Shown piece after piece: positions 45,200 to 56,749 of a stretch of DNA of 64,000 nt. Positions within the stretch are counted from its first letter, which is position 1; each line of letters starts with the position of its first letter. Below the pieces are notes generated by a model that had not been told where the DNA came from, ran no database searches, and worked only from the letters and a program-made list of their open reading frames with translations. Source of the stretch: Adineta ricciae (Eukaryota > Rotifera > Eurotatoria > Adinetida > Adinetidae); assembly GCA_905250025.1 (NCBI GenBank), contig CAJNOJ010000289.1:22748-86747 (forward strand), read 5' to 3'. A program made the translations under genes and the position numbers.

Positions 45200-46590
45200 T
45201 TCTACATGGCTTCAATATCTACGTCAACGGTTTGTTCTTTGATTTGGTTTTTAATGCCGTGAATAATAGAATGATACGGCCGTGATTCAAGATAATTGCA
45301 GGTTCTGGATAGATATGCCCGAAATAGGTCCATTAAAAAGATTACATTTGCATAGTTACTCTAGACAATGATTTTAATGATAAGGTAAAAGGAATGGCGT
45401 CCGATCTAGAAGACATGAATGAAAGTAGGATAGAAAGAAAAACAGTTACAGTCTCGAACTCTACCGATCTATTTTATGTGTAAAACAACGAGTAAAGAAG
45501 CAAAGTGCAAGGAGTATTTTTTTCCAGTGAATTAGGTCATATTGTACTTCAAATTCATTGGTATGAGATAATTAACTTAAGAACGGCAGTTGTATCCTCG
45601 AAAGTGACATCTACACCCTTTCACTTATACTGGCTCTTAAATCTGAATTGAGTAGTTTTGTATGTTGATCTTTCATAAATACACAGTTTATTTTTCTCTC
45701 TTTGAGCGATATATTTTCGCACAAGCGGACATGAGAGACAGGTGCAAAGCAGCCATTTTTCAAGACATGTGGAATATGATCTGTGCTGTTCACTGATTTC
45801 TTTTTTCAAAGACTTAGGCTCCTGTTCGTTGATTAACTGGCGGAGTTCGCCCTCATGAATCCCGAAAGACTTTTTTTATTCTATGCTAAATTTGGTTTCT
45901 ACAATATATTCTGCTCAAATTATCAGGTTGTCATGAAAGAAGATTAGACACGGTTTATGATTGTCTGTTTCATTGAAGAATAGCCTCTCGAACGAGTAAA
46001 ATCAATAATTAATCGTTGAATTCAGTCATTGATACTGCTAAAAGAGAATTTATTAGGTGAACTTGGGTTGATATGATTCTTTCCGAAAATTTTATCGATT
46101 TTTATCATTCAGTATTCGATCCACACAATGAAGAGATGATACAAAATGTAGTTCTCTCAATTAATTCTAGATATCAAGTATAGGAATTCGATGAAAACTG
46201 GTTTTGTGTCACCTAACATTAGAATCAAACAATGACTATTCATCGTTGATACATTAATAGCTATTGCTCATAGGTTCAAAAGAGATGAATCAGTCATTAT
46301 GTATTACGTCCATATATTAAAATTGACACATGTTTGAAGATTTCTACGGCGTTTCACTCTTCAACTCCAAACGCTTTACAATAGATTAAGATAGTGTAGG
46401 GCGAATGTAGGTGTCAGTGATAGTAAGAATATGACGCACTGTCAGAATGTTGGACTTCATACATATTCTTATCACAGCTATTCTCTAGATTGTACTTCAT
46501 CTTTATAACGTATAGGTTCAAGAATATTCATTTAACAGAAAGCACGTCTTACGACCAAAATATTTCGTCTGAGAATAAAAAGCCAAGGAT
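45200..46590. other. Long spacer with decayed flank repeats (h2)
   Basis: Starts with a diverged copy of the 7TM 5' flank (compare 37380-37790). The rest has no recognisable gene. Allelic to 49440-50930. Confidence 0.4.
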
Positions 46591-46598
46591 CTTCTCGG

Positions 46599-46770
46599 TT
46601 GCATTGTATAAGGCGCAATGCCACATTCAGTGAGTCAAACTTTCTCAATTTACATATTCTCATCGATCCATTACCATGGACTATCGACTTTACTCGGCCA
46701 AATTTACCCAATGAAACTCGTTTCGAAGATAACTCTCACCAATCATCACAAATCAATGACCTATTTTTCC
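46599..46770 (+). pseudogene. Pentapeptide-gene 3' relic (h2)
   Basis: Reads NATFSESNFLNLHILIDPLP then PNLPNETRFEDNSHQS, clearly the end of the pentapeptide protein (compare TTFHDANFLNSNM ... ANGTRVNKNNQ at 40400-40518). With the next entry it forms another [pentapeptide (+) / 7TM (-)] unit. h1 has lost most of it by a deletion. Confidence 0.5.
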
Positions 46771-46821
46771 GAATAGAGAACAAGTGTTGTTCTTTTCTGA
46801 TCTTCCGCAAAACTACAAGAT

Positions 46822-47523
46822 TTATTGATTTCGTTCTGGTCTGCTCACCACATTTTCCATATTCAATACTTCAGTACAAACACATCGAAAACATAGAACT
46901 TCGATGAGTTTATCTCTCAGTTCCGGTAAGGAAACAACACAAAAGAACTGAGAAACATATGTTGAGAGTATATAGCAAACTGCGAGAGGAAGGAACAGTA
47001 CATGGTAAAGTAACGATATTGACAATAACTGGACAGTCATCTTTCGATATTTTCGCCATTGAATTGGCTACTGAGTCGTATGTGGCAAATCCTTGTGAAT
47101 TATAAAGACATGCGCTTAAAAAGTATGTGAGGTCGTAGACTTTTCACATTGTGGAAAGAACTTCAGGATGATGGTGATCGGATAGGATAATGAACAAAGA
47201 ACCATCTCTTCCGCGTTGACACCCATCTCTCGTGAAAGATCAGAATGTGTCTTTCGACGGTTGCTCATGCGAAGAGCATCGTGTGTGTAAGAAATAATCC
47301 CCATCCAAGCAATTGCCAGATTTCACAAAACACACAGAGATCTGTCTACCCATACACCATCATTGTAACAGAAATAGATCGTCCATGGATATGTTGCCAC
47401 TTCAATAATGAGATTCACGATCAGAATGGCGAAGTGTTCAACTAAAACGAAGGATGTAAAGAACAAACATCAGGCAGAACAACGAAGAATTGACCAGAAC
47501 CAAACGGCATTGGATACCATTTT
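46822..47523 (-). pseudogene. 7TM receptor pseudogene (h2)
   Basis: Minus-strand pieces match the receptor 2-4 family in several frames: TYPWTIYFCYNDGV-like, FLGWGLFLTH-like, RHILIFHERWVS-like, then the TM6/TM7 remnant MTVQLLSISLLYHVLFLPL and VVSLPELRDKLIEVLCF. A segment between TM4 and TM5 is missing. Not functional. Confidence 0.6.
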
Positions 47524-47807
47524 TTGTAGTTATGAGAGTGTTTTTCTCGTGTTGAAACCGTAGTTCATGCAAATTAATGTACCGAGGAGAAAATCTCGTT
47601 TTCTACATCGTTTAATTAATTTTATCAAAGCTTTGATTATCATAGTCTTCGACAATTCCACAAATAGAATAAGAACGACGCATTAATTAAAAGGGTCCAA
47701 ATGATTTGGGTCATCGAAATAAAAATCTAACGTCTCATTTCACATATTTTGTTGATAATTACATGAATCTCTGTTAGAATCTATTTTTTATAACGAAAAA
47801 AAAATGT

Positions 47808-49123
47808 TTACAACGGTTTAGCTTCGAATTTCAATTGGCGCCAATTGAAAGTTCCGCTTCTATCTTCGGTAAATTGTTCGTATTTATCATCGACAATTTT
47901 CCAGTCTTCCGATACTCGAATCGGCTGCCCATTCCATGGTTGTTTAATACCTGACCAGCGTCTTCTACATTTATTGAATGCACATGCTTTCGTTTCAACA
48001 TACATTGAACACATGGGACACTTCGTTGTTGTTTCATCGGACTCACTAACAACGTCGAATTCTCGCATTCCAAGACAGATGATTACATTACCTTGGTTGT
48101 AAGCTTCACAAAGCTGATTACTACATGGACCCTCTAAGCATATTCCCGGCGCTATTTGTTTCCATCGAGGAATTCCACGATAGTACTGTTCAGCCAGAAG
48201 ATGCTTCAACTCGCTAAAAGTTGGCCTATCAGTTGGTGATTGTGCCCACGTTTTCACAATAATAGACCAGTAAGGTTGACTGCAGTTGGATGGCTGCGGC
48301 AGACGATCACCTTGTATCACTCGTCTCACGATATCATTGTCGTTTTCTATATCAGCCCACGGCATCAAACATCGTGTATATGCTTCACACATTAATACAC
48401 CCATCGAGTATACATCTGATTTTTCTGTATAATTCGTTGAATTGGCACTATCCAATAAGACTTCGGGTGCAGCATATCGAACAGGAACGATATTTAGTGT
48501 TGTAAATGCACTACTAGAAACCATAGAGTACAGTGCACTGTGACGGCTAAGGCCAAAATCAGTAATTTTCACAATATTCTTCTCCGGATGACAACGATCA
48601 AAACGAAATACGAGTACGTTTCGACATGCTAAATCGCCATGTACGACATTGTTTGACGCTAAATAGATCATCGCTTCGATGATCTGTAGAAACATATGAA
48701 TAAGAACTTTTTCGTCAAGAGCTTCGCGTTCGTTCTGTAATAGTTCATACAAACTGCCCAACGATGCAAATTCTTGAAGTAGAAGAACTGATCGATTCTG
48801 TTCGGCCCTATCTCGATCATGCACAAAACCGAATGTTCGGACGATATGCGGATGACGAGTGAGTTCAACATAGAACGATGCTTCTTTTCTTGCTCGCGCA
48901 CCATCAATTTGCATAAGAACGACATTCGGACGGTTTTCATTATTTGGTAGCCATTCAGCATAATAAATCGCTTTTCCATACACTCGAAACAATGGTCCAC
49001 CTGGCTTCTTTCTTACGTCGACATTGAGCGTGAATTGGTACTGCTTATTTTGTGTTAGTGTTTCAAATGAATCGACTATTTGATTAAGTATATGATTTGG
49101 GTAAAGATGTTTGATTGATAATG
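47808..49123 (-). CDS. U-box/kinase-like protein, h2 allele (partial)
   Basis: Allele of 51953-53425, lacking about the first 52 residues (most of the U-box) because the contig ends at 49123. It differs at scattered sites, for example MCEAYTRCLM for MWEAYTRFLM and ALDEKVLIHMFLQII for QIV. HGD and DFG motifs are kept. Confidence 0.82.
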
Positions 49124-49124
49124 N
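49124..49124. other. Single-N contig join (h2 to h1)
   Basis: One N. The sequence jumps from the kinase gene back into a 7TM receptor gene, continuing the h1 contig that ended at 29620. Confidence 0.9.
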
Positions 49125-49425
49125 GCCCATGCAAAAAGTATCGTATGTGTGAGAAATAATCCCCAGTCAATAAAAGTCCATATTTCACAGAAGATCATCG
49201 GTCTTCCTTCCCACACACCATCATTGTAATAGAAGTAGATCATCCATGGATATGTTGTTAGTTCAGTGATGAGATTGATGATGAGAATGGTGATAATGAT
49301 ATGATTATTGAGGGCATGACGAAGTGTTCGATCAAAAAGAAGGTTATAGAGAACAAACATCAGGCGGAAGAATGAAAGAATGAGCGAGAGAAGTATTGCC
49401 AGAACCAAACTGCATTGGATATCAT
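49125..49425 (-). pseudogene. 7TM receptor 3, N-terminal part, frameshifted (h1)
   Basis: Supplies TM1-TM3 of the h1 receptor whose remainder is at 28807-29620. One A present in every other copy (GTATTGACCAGAACC) is missing at about 49398-49399, shifting the frame at codon 10 after MISNAVWFW. A single-base sequencing error cannot be excluded. Confidence 0.65.
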
Positions 49426-49439
49426 ATTTTTGTAGGTAT

Positions 49440-50930
49440 GAGAGTGTTGTGTTGTTCTTGTGTTGAAATGTGAGAGTAAGTATGAAGAGAAAAGTTTTAT
49501 CTGATTTTTCACATAGTTGCAGCATATATGTCAACGGTCTGTTCTTTGATTTGGTTTTCAATGCCGCGAATAATAGAATGATACGGCCGTGATTCAAGAT
49601 AATTGCAGGTTCTGGATAGATAAGCCAGAAATAGGCCCATTAAAAAGATTACATTTGCATAGTTACTCTAGACAATGATTTTAATGATAAGGTAAAAAGA
49701 ATGGCGCCCGATCTAGAAGACGTGAATGAAAGTAGGATAGAAAGAAAAACAGTTACATTCTCGAACTCTACCGATCTATTTGACGTGTAAGGCAACGAGT
49801 AAAGAAGCAAAGTGCAAGAAGTATTTTTTCCAGCGAATTAGGTCATATTGCGCTTCAAATTCATTGGTATGAGATATTTAGCTTAAGAATGGCGGCTGTA
49901 TCCTCGAAAGTGACATCTGCACCCTTACACTTACACTGGCTCTTAAATCTGAGTTGAGTAGTTTTGTATGTTGATCTTTCATAAATACACAGCTTGTTCT
50001 TCTCTTTATAAGCGATATAGAATAATTGAAAGGATGATAAATTGATCATCATTAACTTGCCAAAGTAGTCTTGTTTGGTGTTATTTTTAATTTTTCCAAT
50101 CTCTGTCTTCACGCGTGGCGATTGGTCTTTTTTCAAAGACTTGAGCTCCTGTTCGTTGGTTAACTGGCATAGTTCGCTCTCATGAATCCCGAAAGGCTTT
50201 TTTTATTCTATGCTAAATTTGGTTTGTACAATATATTCTGCTCAAATTATCAGATTGTCATGAAAGAAGATTAGACACGGTTTATGATTGTCTGTTTCAT
50301 TGAAGAATAGCCGCTCGAACGAGTAAAATCAATAATTAATCGTTGAATTCAGTCATTGATACTACTAAAAGAGAACTTATTTGGTGAACTTGGGTTGATA
50401 TGATTCTTTCCGAAAATTTTATCGATTTTTATCATTTCAGTATTCGATCCACACAATGAAGAGATGATGCGAAATGTAGTTCTCTCAATTAATTCTAGAT
50501 ATGAAGTGTAGGAATTCGATGAAAACTAGTTTTGTGTCACCTAACATTGGAATCAAACAATGACTATTCATCGTTGATATATTAATAGCTATTGCTCATA
50601 GGTTCAACAGAGATGAATTGGTCATTATGTATTACGTCCATATATAAAAATTGACACATGTTTGAAAATTTTTACGGCGTTTCACTCGTCAACTCCAAAC
50701 GCTTTACAATAGATTAAGATAGGGTAGGGCGAATGTAGGTGTCAGTGATAGTAAGAATATGACGCACTGTCAGAATGTTGGACTTCATACATATTCTTAT
50801 CACAGCTATTCTCTAGATTGTACCTCATCTTTATAACGTATAGGTTCAAGAATATTCATTTAACAGAAAGCACGGCTTACGACCAAAATATTTCGTCTGA
50901 GAATAAAAAGCCAAGGATCTTCTCGGTTGT
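49440..50930. other. Long spacer with decayed flank repeats (h1)
   Basis: Allele of 45200-46590. No gene recognised. A local difference from h2 at 50010-50130 introduces unrelated sequence (TCTTGTTTGGTGTTATTTTT). Confidence 0.4.
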
Positions 50931-50962
50931 ATGGTATAATGCGCAATGACACATTCAGTGAG

Positions 50963-51665
50963 TCAAACTTTCTCAATTTCCATATTCAATACTTCAGTAC
51001 AAACACATCGAAAACAGAACTTCGATGAGTTTATCTCGTAGTTCCGGTACGGAAACAACACAAACAAAAGGAAAAAGTGGCAACAAAAGAAAAGAACTGA
51101 GAAACATATGTTGAGAGTATATAGCAAACTGTGAGAGGAAGGAACAGTACCAGGTAAAGTAACGATATTGACAATAACTGGACAGTCATCTTTCGAAATT
51201 TTCGCCATTGAATTGGCTACTGAGTCGTATGTGGCAAATCCTTGTGAATTAAAAAGATATGCGCTTAAAAAGTATGTGAGGTCGTAAACTTTTCACATTG
51301 TGGAAAGAACTTTAGGATGATGGTGATCGGAAGATAATGAACAAAGAACCATCTCTTCCGCGTTGACACCCATCTCTCGTGAAAGATCAGAATGTGTATT
51401 TCGACGGTTTTCCATGCGAAGAACATCGTGTGTGTAAGAAACAATCTCCATCCAAGAAATTGCCAGATTTCACAAAAAAACAGAGATCTGTCTTCCCATA
51501 CATCATCATTGTAACAGAAATAGATCGTCCATGGATATGTTGCCACTTGAATGACGAGATTCACGATCAGAATGGCGAAGTGTTCAACTAAAACGAATGA
51601 TGTAAAGAACAAACATCAGACAGAAGAATGAAGAAGTGACCAGATCCAAATTCCATTGGATATCA
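50963..51665 (-). pseudogene. 7TM receptor pseudogene (h1)
   Basis: Allele of 46822-47523. The TM2-TM4 part is in one frame (ATYPWTIYFCYNDDVWEDRS, RLFLTHTMFFAWKTVEIHIL), followed by the same missing TM5 region and a separate C-terminal frame. About 210 nt present in h2 just upstream on the plus strand (pentapeptide relic) are deleted here. Confidence 0.6.
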
Positions 51666-51952
51666 TTTTTCGTAGTTATGAGAGTGTTTGTCTCGTGTTG
51701 AAACCGTAGTTCATGCAAATTAATGTACCGAAGAGAAAATCTCGTTTTCTACATCGTTTAATTAATTTGATCAAAGCTTTGATTGTCATAGTCTCCGACA
51801 ATTCCACAAATAGAATAAGAACGGCGCAATAATTAAAACGGTCCAAATGATTTAGGTCATCGAAATAAAAATCTAACGTTTCATTTCACATATTTTGTTG
51901 ATAATTACATGAATCTCTGTTAGAATCTATTTTTTATAACGAAAAAAAATGT

Positions 51953-53425
51953 TTACAACGGTTTAGCTTCGAATTTCAATTGGCGCCAATTGAAAGTTCC
52001 GCTTCTATCTTCGGTAAATCGTTCATATTCATCATCGACAATTTTCCAGTCTTCCGATACTCGAATCGGCTGCCCATTCCATGGTTGTTTAATACCTGAC
52101 CAGCGTCTTCTGCATTTATTGAAGGCACATGCTTTCGTTTCAACATACATTGAACACATGGGACACTTCGTTGTGGTTTCATCAGACTCACCAACAACGT
52201 CGAATTCTCGCATTCCAAGACAGATGATTACATTACCTTGGTTGTAAGCTTCACAAAGCTGATTACTACATGGGCCCTCTAAGCATATACCCGGCGCTAT
52301 TTGTTTCCATCGAGGAATTCCACGATAGTACTGTTCAGCTAGAAGATGCTTCAACTCGCTAAAAGTTGGCCTATCAGTTGGTGATTGTGCCCACGTTTTC
52401 ACAATAATAGACCAGTAAGGTTGACTGCAGCTGGATGGCTGCGGCAGGCGATCTCCTTGTATCACTCGTCTCACGATATCATTGTCGTTTTCTATATCAG
52501 CCCACGGCATCAAAAATCGTGTATATGCTTCCCACATTAATACACCCATCGAGTATACATCTGATTTTTCCGTATAATTCGTTGAATTGGCACTATCCAA
52601 TAAGACTTCGGGTGCAGCATATCGAACAGGAACGATATTTAGTGTTGTACATGCACTACTAGAAACCATAGAGTACAATGCACTGTGACGGCTAAGACCA
52701 AAATCAGTAATTTTCACAATATTCTTCTCCAGATGACAACGATCAAAACGAAATACGAGTACGTTTCGACATGCTAAATCGCCATGAACGACATTGTTTG
52801 ACGCTAAATAGATCATCGCTTCGACAATCTGTAGAAACATATGAATAAGAACTTTTTCGTCAAGAGCTTCGCGTTCGTTCTGTAATAGTTCATACAAACT
52901 GCCCGACGATGCAAATTCTTGAAGTAGAAGAACCGATCGATTCTGTTCGACACTATCTCGATCATGCACAAAACCGAATGTTCGGACGATATGCGGATGA
53001 CGAGTGAGTTTAACATAGAACGATGCTTCTTTTCTTGCTCGCGCACCATCAATTTGCATAAGAACGACATTCGGACGGTTTTCATTGTTCGGTAGCCATT
53101 CAGCATAATAAATCGCTTTTCCATACACACGAAATAATGGTCCACCTGGCTTCTTTCTGACGTCGACATTGAGCGTGAATTGGTACTGCTTATTTTGTGT
53201 TAATGTTTCAAATGAATCGACTATTTGCTTAACTATACGATTTGGGTAAAGACGTCCGATTGATAATGGTTCTCCTGTTAGAGGACTTCTCCCATGTTGT
53301 CGAATCCATGTTTCAATAGCTTGTCTCTCATATGTATAACTGTCTTCGGCCAATACTGGATCGTGAAAAAATACAGCTGATATCGGACATACGAGAATGT
53401 TTCGTAAGGCATCGCTATTGGCCAT
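51953..53425 (-). CDS. U-box + tyrosine-kinase-like domain + Cys-rich tail (h1)
   Basis: 490 aa, one exon. Residues about 9-73 are a U-box (LVCPISAVFFHDPVLAEDSY, WIRQHGRSPLTGEPLS), an E2-binding E3-ligase fold. Residues about 90-385 form a protein-kinase fold of tyrosine/TKL type: catalytic loop HGDLACRNVLV (His214, Asp216), DFGLSR (Asp241), YAAPEVL, SDVYSMGVLMWE and DRPTFSEL. The glycine loop is weak and the beta-3 motif reads VVLMQI, with Gln where the ATP-binding Lys is expected, so this may be a pseudokinase or may use another Lys. The C-terminal 100 residues hold CxxC-type pairs (CLEGPCSNQLC, CPMCSMYVETKACAFNKC), a likely zinc-binding module. No signal or membrane segment: cytosolic. Function inferred: ubiquitin ligase controlled by a kinase-like module. 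Confidence 0.85.
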   Translation of the reverse strand: MANSDALRNILVCPISAVFFHDPVLAEDSYTYERQAIETWIRQHGRSPLTGEPLSIGRLYPNRIVKQIVDSFETLTQNKQYQFTLNVDVRKKPGGPLFRVYGKAIYYAEWLPNNENRPNVVLMQIDGARARKEASFYVKLTRHPHIVRTFGFVHDRDSVEQNRSVLLLQEFASSGSLYELLQNEREALDEKVLIHMFLQIVEAMIYLASNNVVHGDLACRNVLVFRFDRCHLEKNIVKITDFGLSRHSALYSMVSSSACTTLNIVPVRYAAPEVLLDSANSTNYTEKSDVYSMGVLMWEAYTRFLMPWADIENDNDIVRRVIQGDRLPQPSSCSQPYWSIIVKTWAQSPTDRPTFSELKHLLAEQYYRGIPRWKQIAPGICLEGPCSNQLCEAYNQGNVIICLGMREFDVVGESDETTTKCPMCSMYVETKACAFNKCRRRWSGIKQPWNGQPIRVSEDWKIVDDEYERFTEDRSGTFNWRQLKFEAKPL

Positions 53426-54430
53426 TGCTACCTATTTGACGGATTTCTTCTATAAAAAAACTTATAAAATCAGACTTCTTGGCGTGAAGTGTTTTTTTAC
53501 CTGTCTGATGTGTAAGGATCAGTATCTAACACGACATCTACACAGTTGGAAGTTTTATTTTCCTAGTTTTGTAAAAGAATTCAACGAATTTATTTTCCTT
53601 ATAATTTTTTAAAAGTTGACTGAATCTTGTTGGTAAAGAAAGGAAACTTTCCATTTTGACATATATGAATTGATTTGTTAGACAGTTTAACAAATCTGTA
53701 GAGTAATGTATCGATAAAATACAAATAGATCCTCGAATTGTATAGTTTTAGGTGATTTAGAGTTTCGATTCGAAAAAAAAACTCTTTTACAAAATGAAAT
53801 ATTTTATTTACCTTGCAATCGATTGGCAGTCACAGTGACTATTGATAGATGAAAACAAAGAATGAAACTATGATGGCGCTGCATGTTTTTTTTCTTTCTT
53901 TTATACTACACATTCAAGTCAGAAACGGTGAAAATGACTCATTTATGGTGATAGTCAAAGAGACGCATATAAATTCACATAGAATTTACGTCATGCTATA
54001 TTTAATATGTTAAAAGCATGCAAGAGTATACTGCATTATGATTTCAAGTAGATCTTTTCTTTTCTACATTCTCGCCGCCACTCACATCCAATCAAAGATC
54101 GTCTGTTTGTCTTACAAGTTTAGAAAAACAAACTTGTGGTCAAACGGGTGTGTCGATATTTGGTTTAATTAAACAGATTAACAAGATGAAGAACTAGTTG
54201 ATGGATTTTATTATTTAAACAGATATCGATGCTATCTCAAATATTTTATTCAAATTCAATGGTTTGTTGATCGATGAGCAGAGGAAAATGAAGTTTTTTC
54301 GAACAAAAACGTTAATGCAATATGTGTTTATTTCTCTTTCTCTATAAAACCGATCTTCTTTCAAAGAGTAGCAGTATAAGAACAAATGCTCGGTTCATCG
54401 ATCAACATTTGAGAGCAGTAAAAATTAGCC
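53426..54430. other. Intergenic, no gene recognised
   Basis: 5' flank of the U-box/kinase gene. The segment 53669-53766 recurs at 63903-64000 (h2). Only short, unsupported ORFs. Confidence 0.45.
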
Positions 54431-54435
54431 AGGAT

Positions 54436-54567
54436 CTGATGATCCACTAAATTTTGATGGTACAAATTTGGAAGAAAGTAACTTTACTAGATCACATCTA
54501 TGTGATGTTGCTTTTGATCGAACCAATTTCTTTTCGGCAATTATTCTGATATTGATTTTTGTTTGAT
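54436..54567 (+). pseudogene. Pentapeptide-repeat fragment (h1)
   Basis: Open stretch reading LNFDGTNLEESNFTRSHL then CDVAFDRTNFFSA, with the F/L spacing of five typical of pentapeptide repeats, then a stop. No other part of the gene is nearby; an isolated relic of the family seen at 26570 and 37863. Confidence 0.5.
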
Positions 54568-54809
54568 TCCACTGGATATCTCATCATACAATGTCAAACA
54601 TGTTCGAATCTTGAGAGTGTGTAAGGGTAGATTCATGTTACACGTCTTGACCCAAACACCAGGTTTTTTCCAACTTCGTTAAAATAAAATAGATAAATAG
54701 AGAGATAAGAACTGCATTTTTGTTTCTATTTAAATACTCGTGCATGATAGTAACACATTCTTATTCGAGACCATTCTTCCTAGAGTTAGCAAACTTCTTT
54801 TAAAAAGTC

Positions 54810-56355
54810 ATGCCGCATTGCCATACGTGTCAAGATAATTGCTACGGCCCTGAGCTACTCTCATATCAAGGAAAGGTTCGTTTCTCTATGTTGATTTTCT
54901 GTTTTTTGTGGATGTCTACCGTTAAAAGAGAGATCCATAAAACGCGAAGATGTGACTGTGAATAACGAAAGACATTCATATCGTTTTCGTCCTTCCTGGA
55001 ATCTAATTCATTTAAAGTTTAATTAACTAGGCTTATCATAAGCGATGCTTCAAGTGCACCGCATGCAGTAAGACGTTAACTATATCCAATGTTCGTGGTT
55101 TTAATAAATTACCTTATTGTTACCAGTAAACCGTCGTCTATACTGATTTCAAGATGATTATATTCTACGTTATTTTCAGGCATTCACCCGACATGAAAGC
55201 ATCCCCTGTAATCCTACAAAATGACGATAGCTATGATTATGGAATTCAAGAAGTCGATTCGGGAGCCATTAGTGTTAATCATAATTTGGTAAGCTCTGTT
55301 CTTGAGGGTGATGGTGAGAGTAATGGTTAGAACGAAGAAATTTGAAGCACGTTGATATTTCTATGTTCTACTGCTCTAGTGATGATACCTACGGATTTTT
55401 ATCATTTTAGTATTCTTCAAGCAATGGGCTCTTGGTAGGCGCGTCTGTGGCAACGAGAACTCCATTGTTACCATCTACGGTCGTTCTAGATAATCAGCTG
55501 GAAAGTTGTGTGCGTATTCGAAGTACTTTAGTAGACCTAAGGAATAATGTGAGACAACATTCTGATGAGGAGAATTCTCCGATATCAACTTTTTATGATA
55601 TTGGAATCGATGTCGTTGACGCCAATGAAGGCATAATTGAAACAATGAAACATGGTGCTCAATTACAAAGAACTATTAGGTGAGCATTTTCAATTTATAC
55701 CAGCTCAAGCATCGAGAGCAGTATCGTGAGCATGTTAGTTAGCGATAAGCAACTCTATCGCCTTGAAGCATATGTTTTGAGAGTGATTTTAAGTCTTACA
55801 TTGACAAGTATTTTCAAATACTTTAGTGGAAAACTGAATCCTGAAGAACAGAGTCAACTGGCTGGCAATATGAATGGAATGTGTAATGGATTGGCTAAGA
55901 CGCATGTTGCTTTGAAAAAAGCTGCTCACAGAGTGTTTAGTAGTATCGGCGAAAACATGAAAAAGGACGCTACTTTGAACAGTGATTCTATTGCTGCACA
56001 ATCTTTACACGAACTTCAATGCAGTAATAGTACTCTTCAAAGTCTTCCAATCACGCCAACTGCAATACCAAGTGTTATAAATACGCTCGTATCGATGAAC
56101 TCACAATTGTCTACAATTGAAAGTCGAATCGATAGCTACGAGCAAAATTCATCCACACGTCAAGATGTACCCTCTCATAATCCACCAACCGATGGTTCCT
56201 CTCCATCTGAGGATGGCATTCGACATGATAATAGTGGGCCATCGTCTTATACATCCTCTGAAAGCACTAAAAGGCAGATTCGGTGGTATAGAAACACTAT
56301 ACAAATATTCATTAAATTGATAAAAACTATGCAAGCAATTTTTCGTAGGCAATGA
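54810..56355 (+). CDS. LIM-domain protein (5 exons)
   Basis: Rebuilt from exons 54810-54875, 55031-55125, 55180-55288, 55411-55679 and 55827-56355; phases agree and give 355 aa. Residues 4-55 form one complete LIM zinc module: Cys4, Cys7, His25, Cys28, then Cys31, Cys34, Cys52, His55 (C-x2-C-x17-H-x2-C-x2-C-x2-C-x17-C-x2-H), read across the exon 1/2/3 boundaries. The rest is a low-complexity linker, a helical region (SGKLNPEEQSQLAGNMNGMC, LKKAAHRVFSSIGENMKKD), a short possible coiled coil (SMNSQLSTIESRID), a Ser/Pro-rich stretch and a basic, hydrophobic end (IRWYRNTIQIFIKLIK). LIM domains bind protein partners; the C-terminal region resembles no family I recognise. Likely cytoplasmic or nuclear adaptor. 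Confidence 0.72.
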
Positions 56356-56749
56356 TGCTTATGTTTGTATCTGACTGATTTATACTTATACATACCGGTG
56401 ATAACTGAAATGTAATTTTTTATGAGATTATTTTGCAATAAAATAACTAACTTCATTTTCAATGGAAATATATGGGCTCCAGGCTCAGTACCCTTTGCTA
56501 ATGCCGTTTTGTCATCAAATCCTAGGGGTATCGATGTACAAGTTACCTTCAATTAGATTCAGTCACAGATACAATATTTGCAACTAAACCCTCCCCCTGA
56601 CAGAAGCGCCAATATTACAAGTGAAAGACCAAATGAAAAGAAAAACAGTACTAGTTGATATTCTTCAGACCTTTTACTCGTTCTGATTTTTTAAAATCAT
56701 TTGAAGTACAAAACGATGTCAAATATATCATTCGCAGATTGTCAAGGTA
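56356..56749. other. Intergenic between convergent genes
   Basis: 3' flanks of the LIM gene (AATAAAATAAC near 56437) and of the TPR-like gene. No gene recognised. Confidence 0.45.

Noticed and set aside
48290..48505. Plus-strand ORFs across the kinase gene (also 47845 and 52435)
   Set aside because: Antisense shadows of the conserved kinase coding frame.
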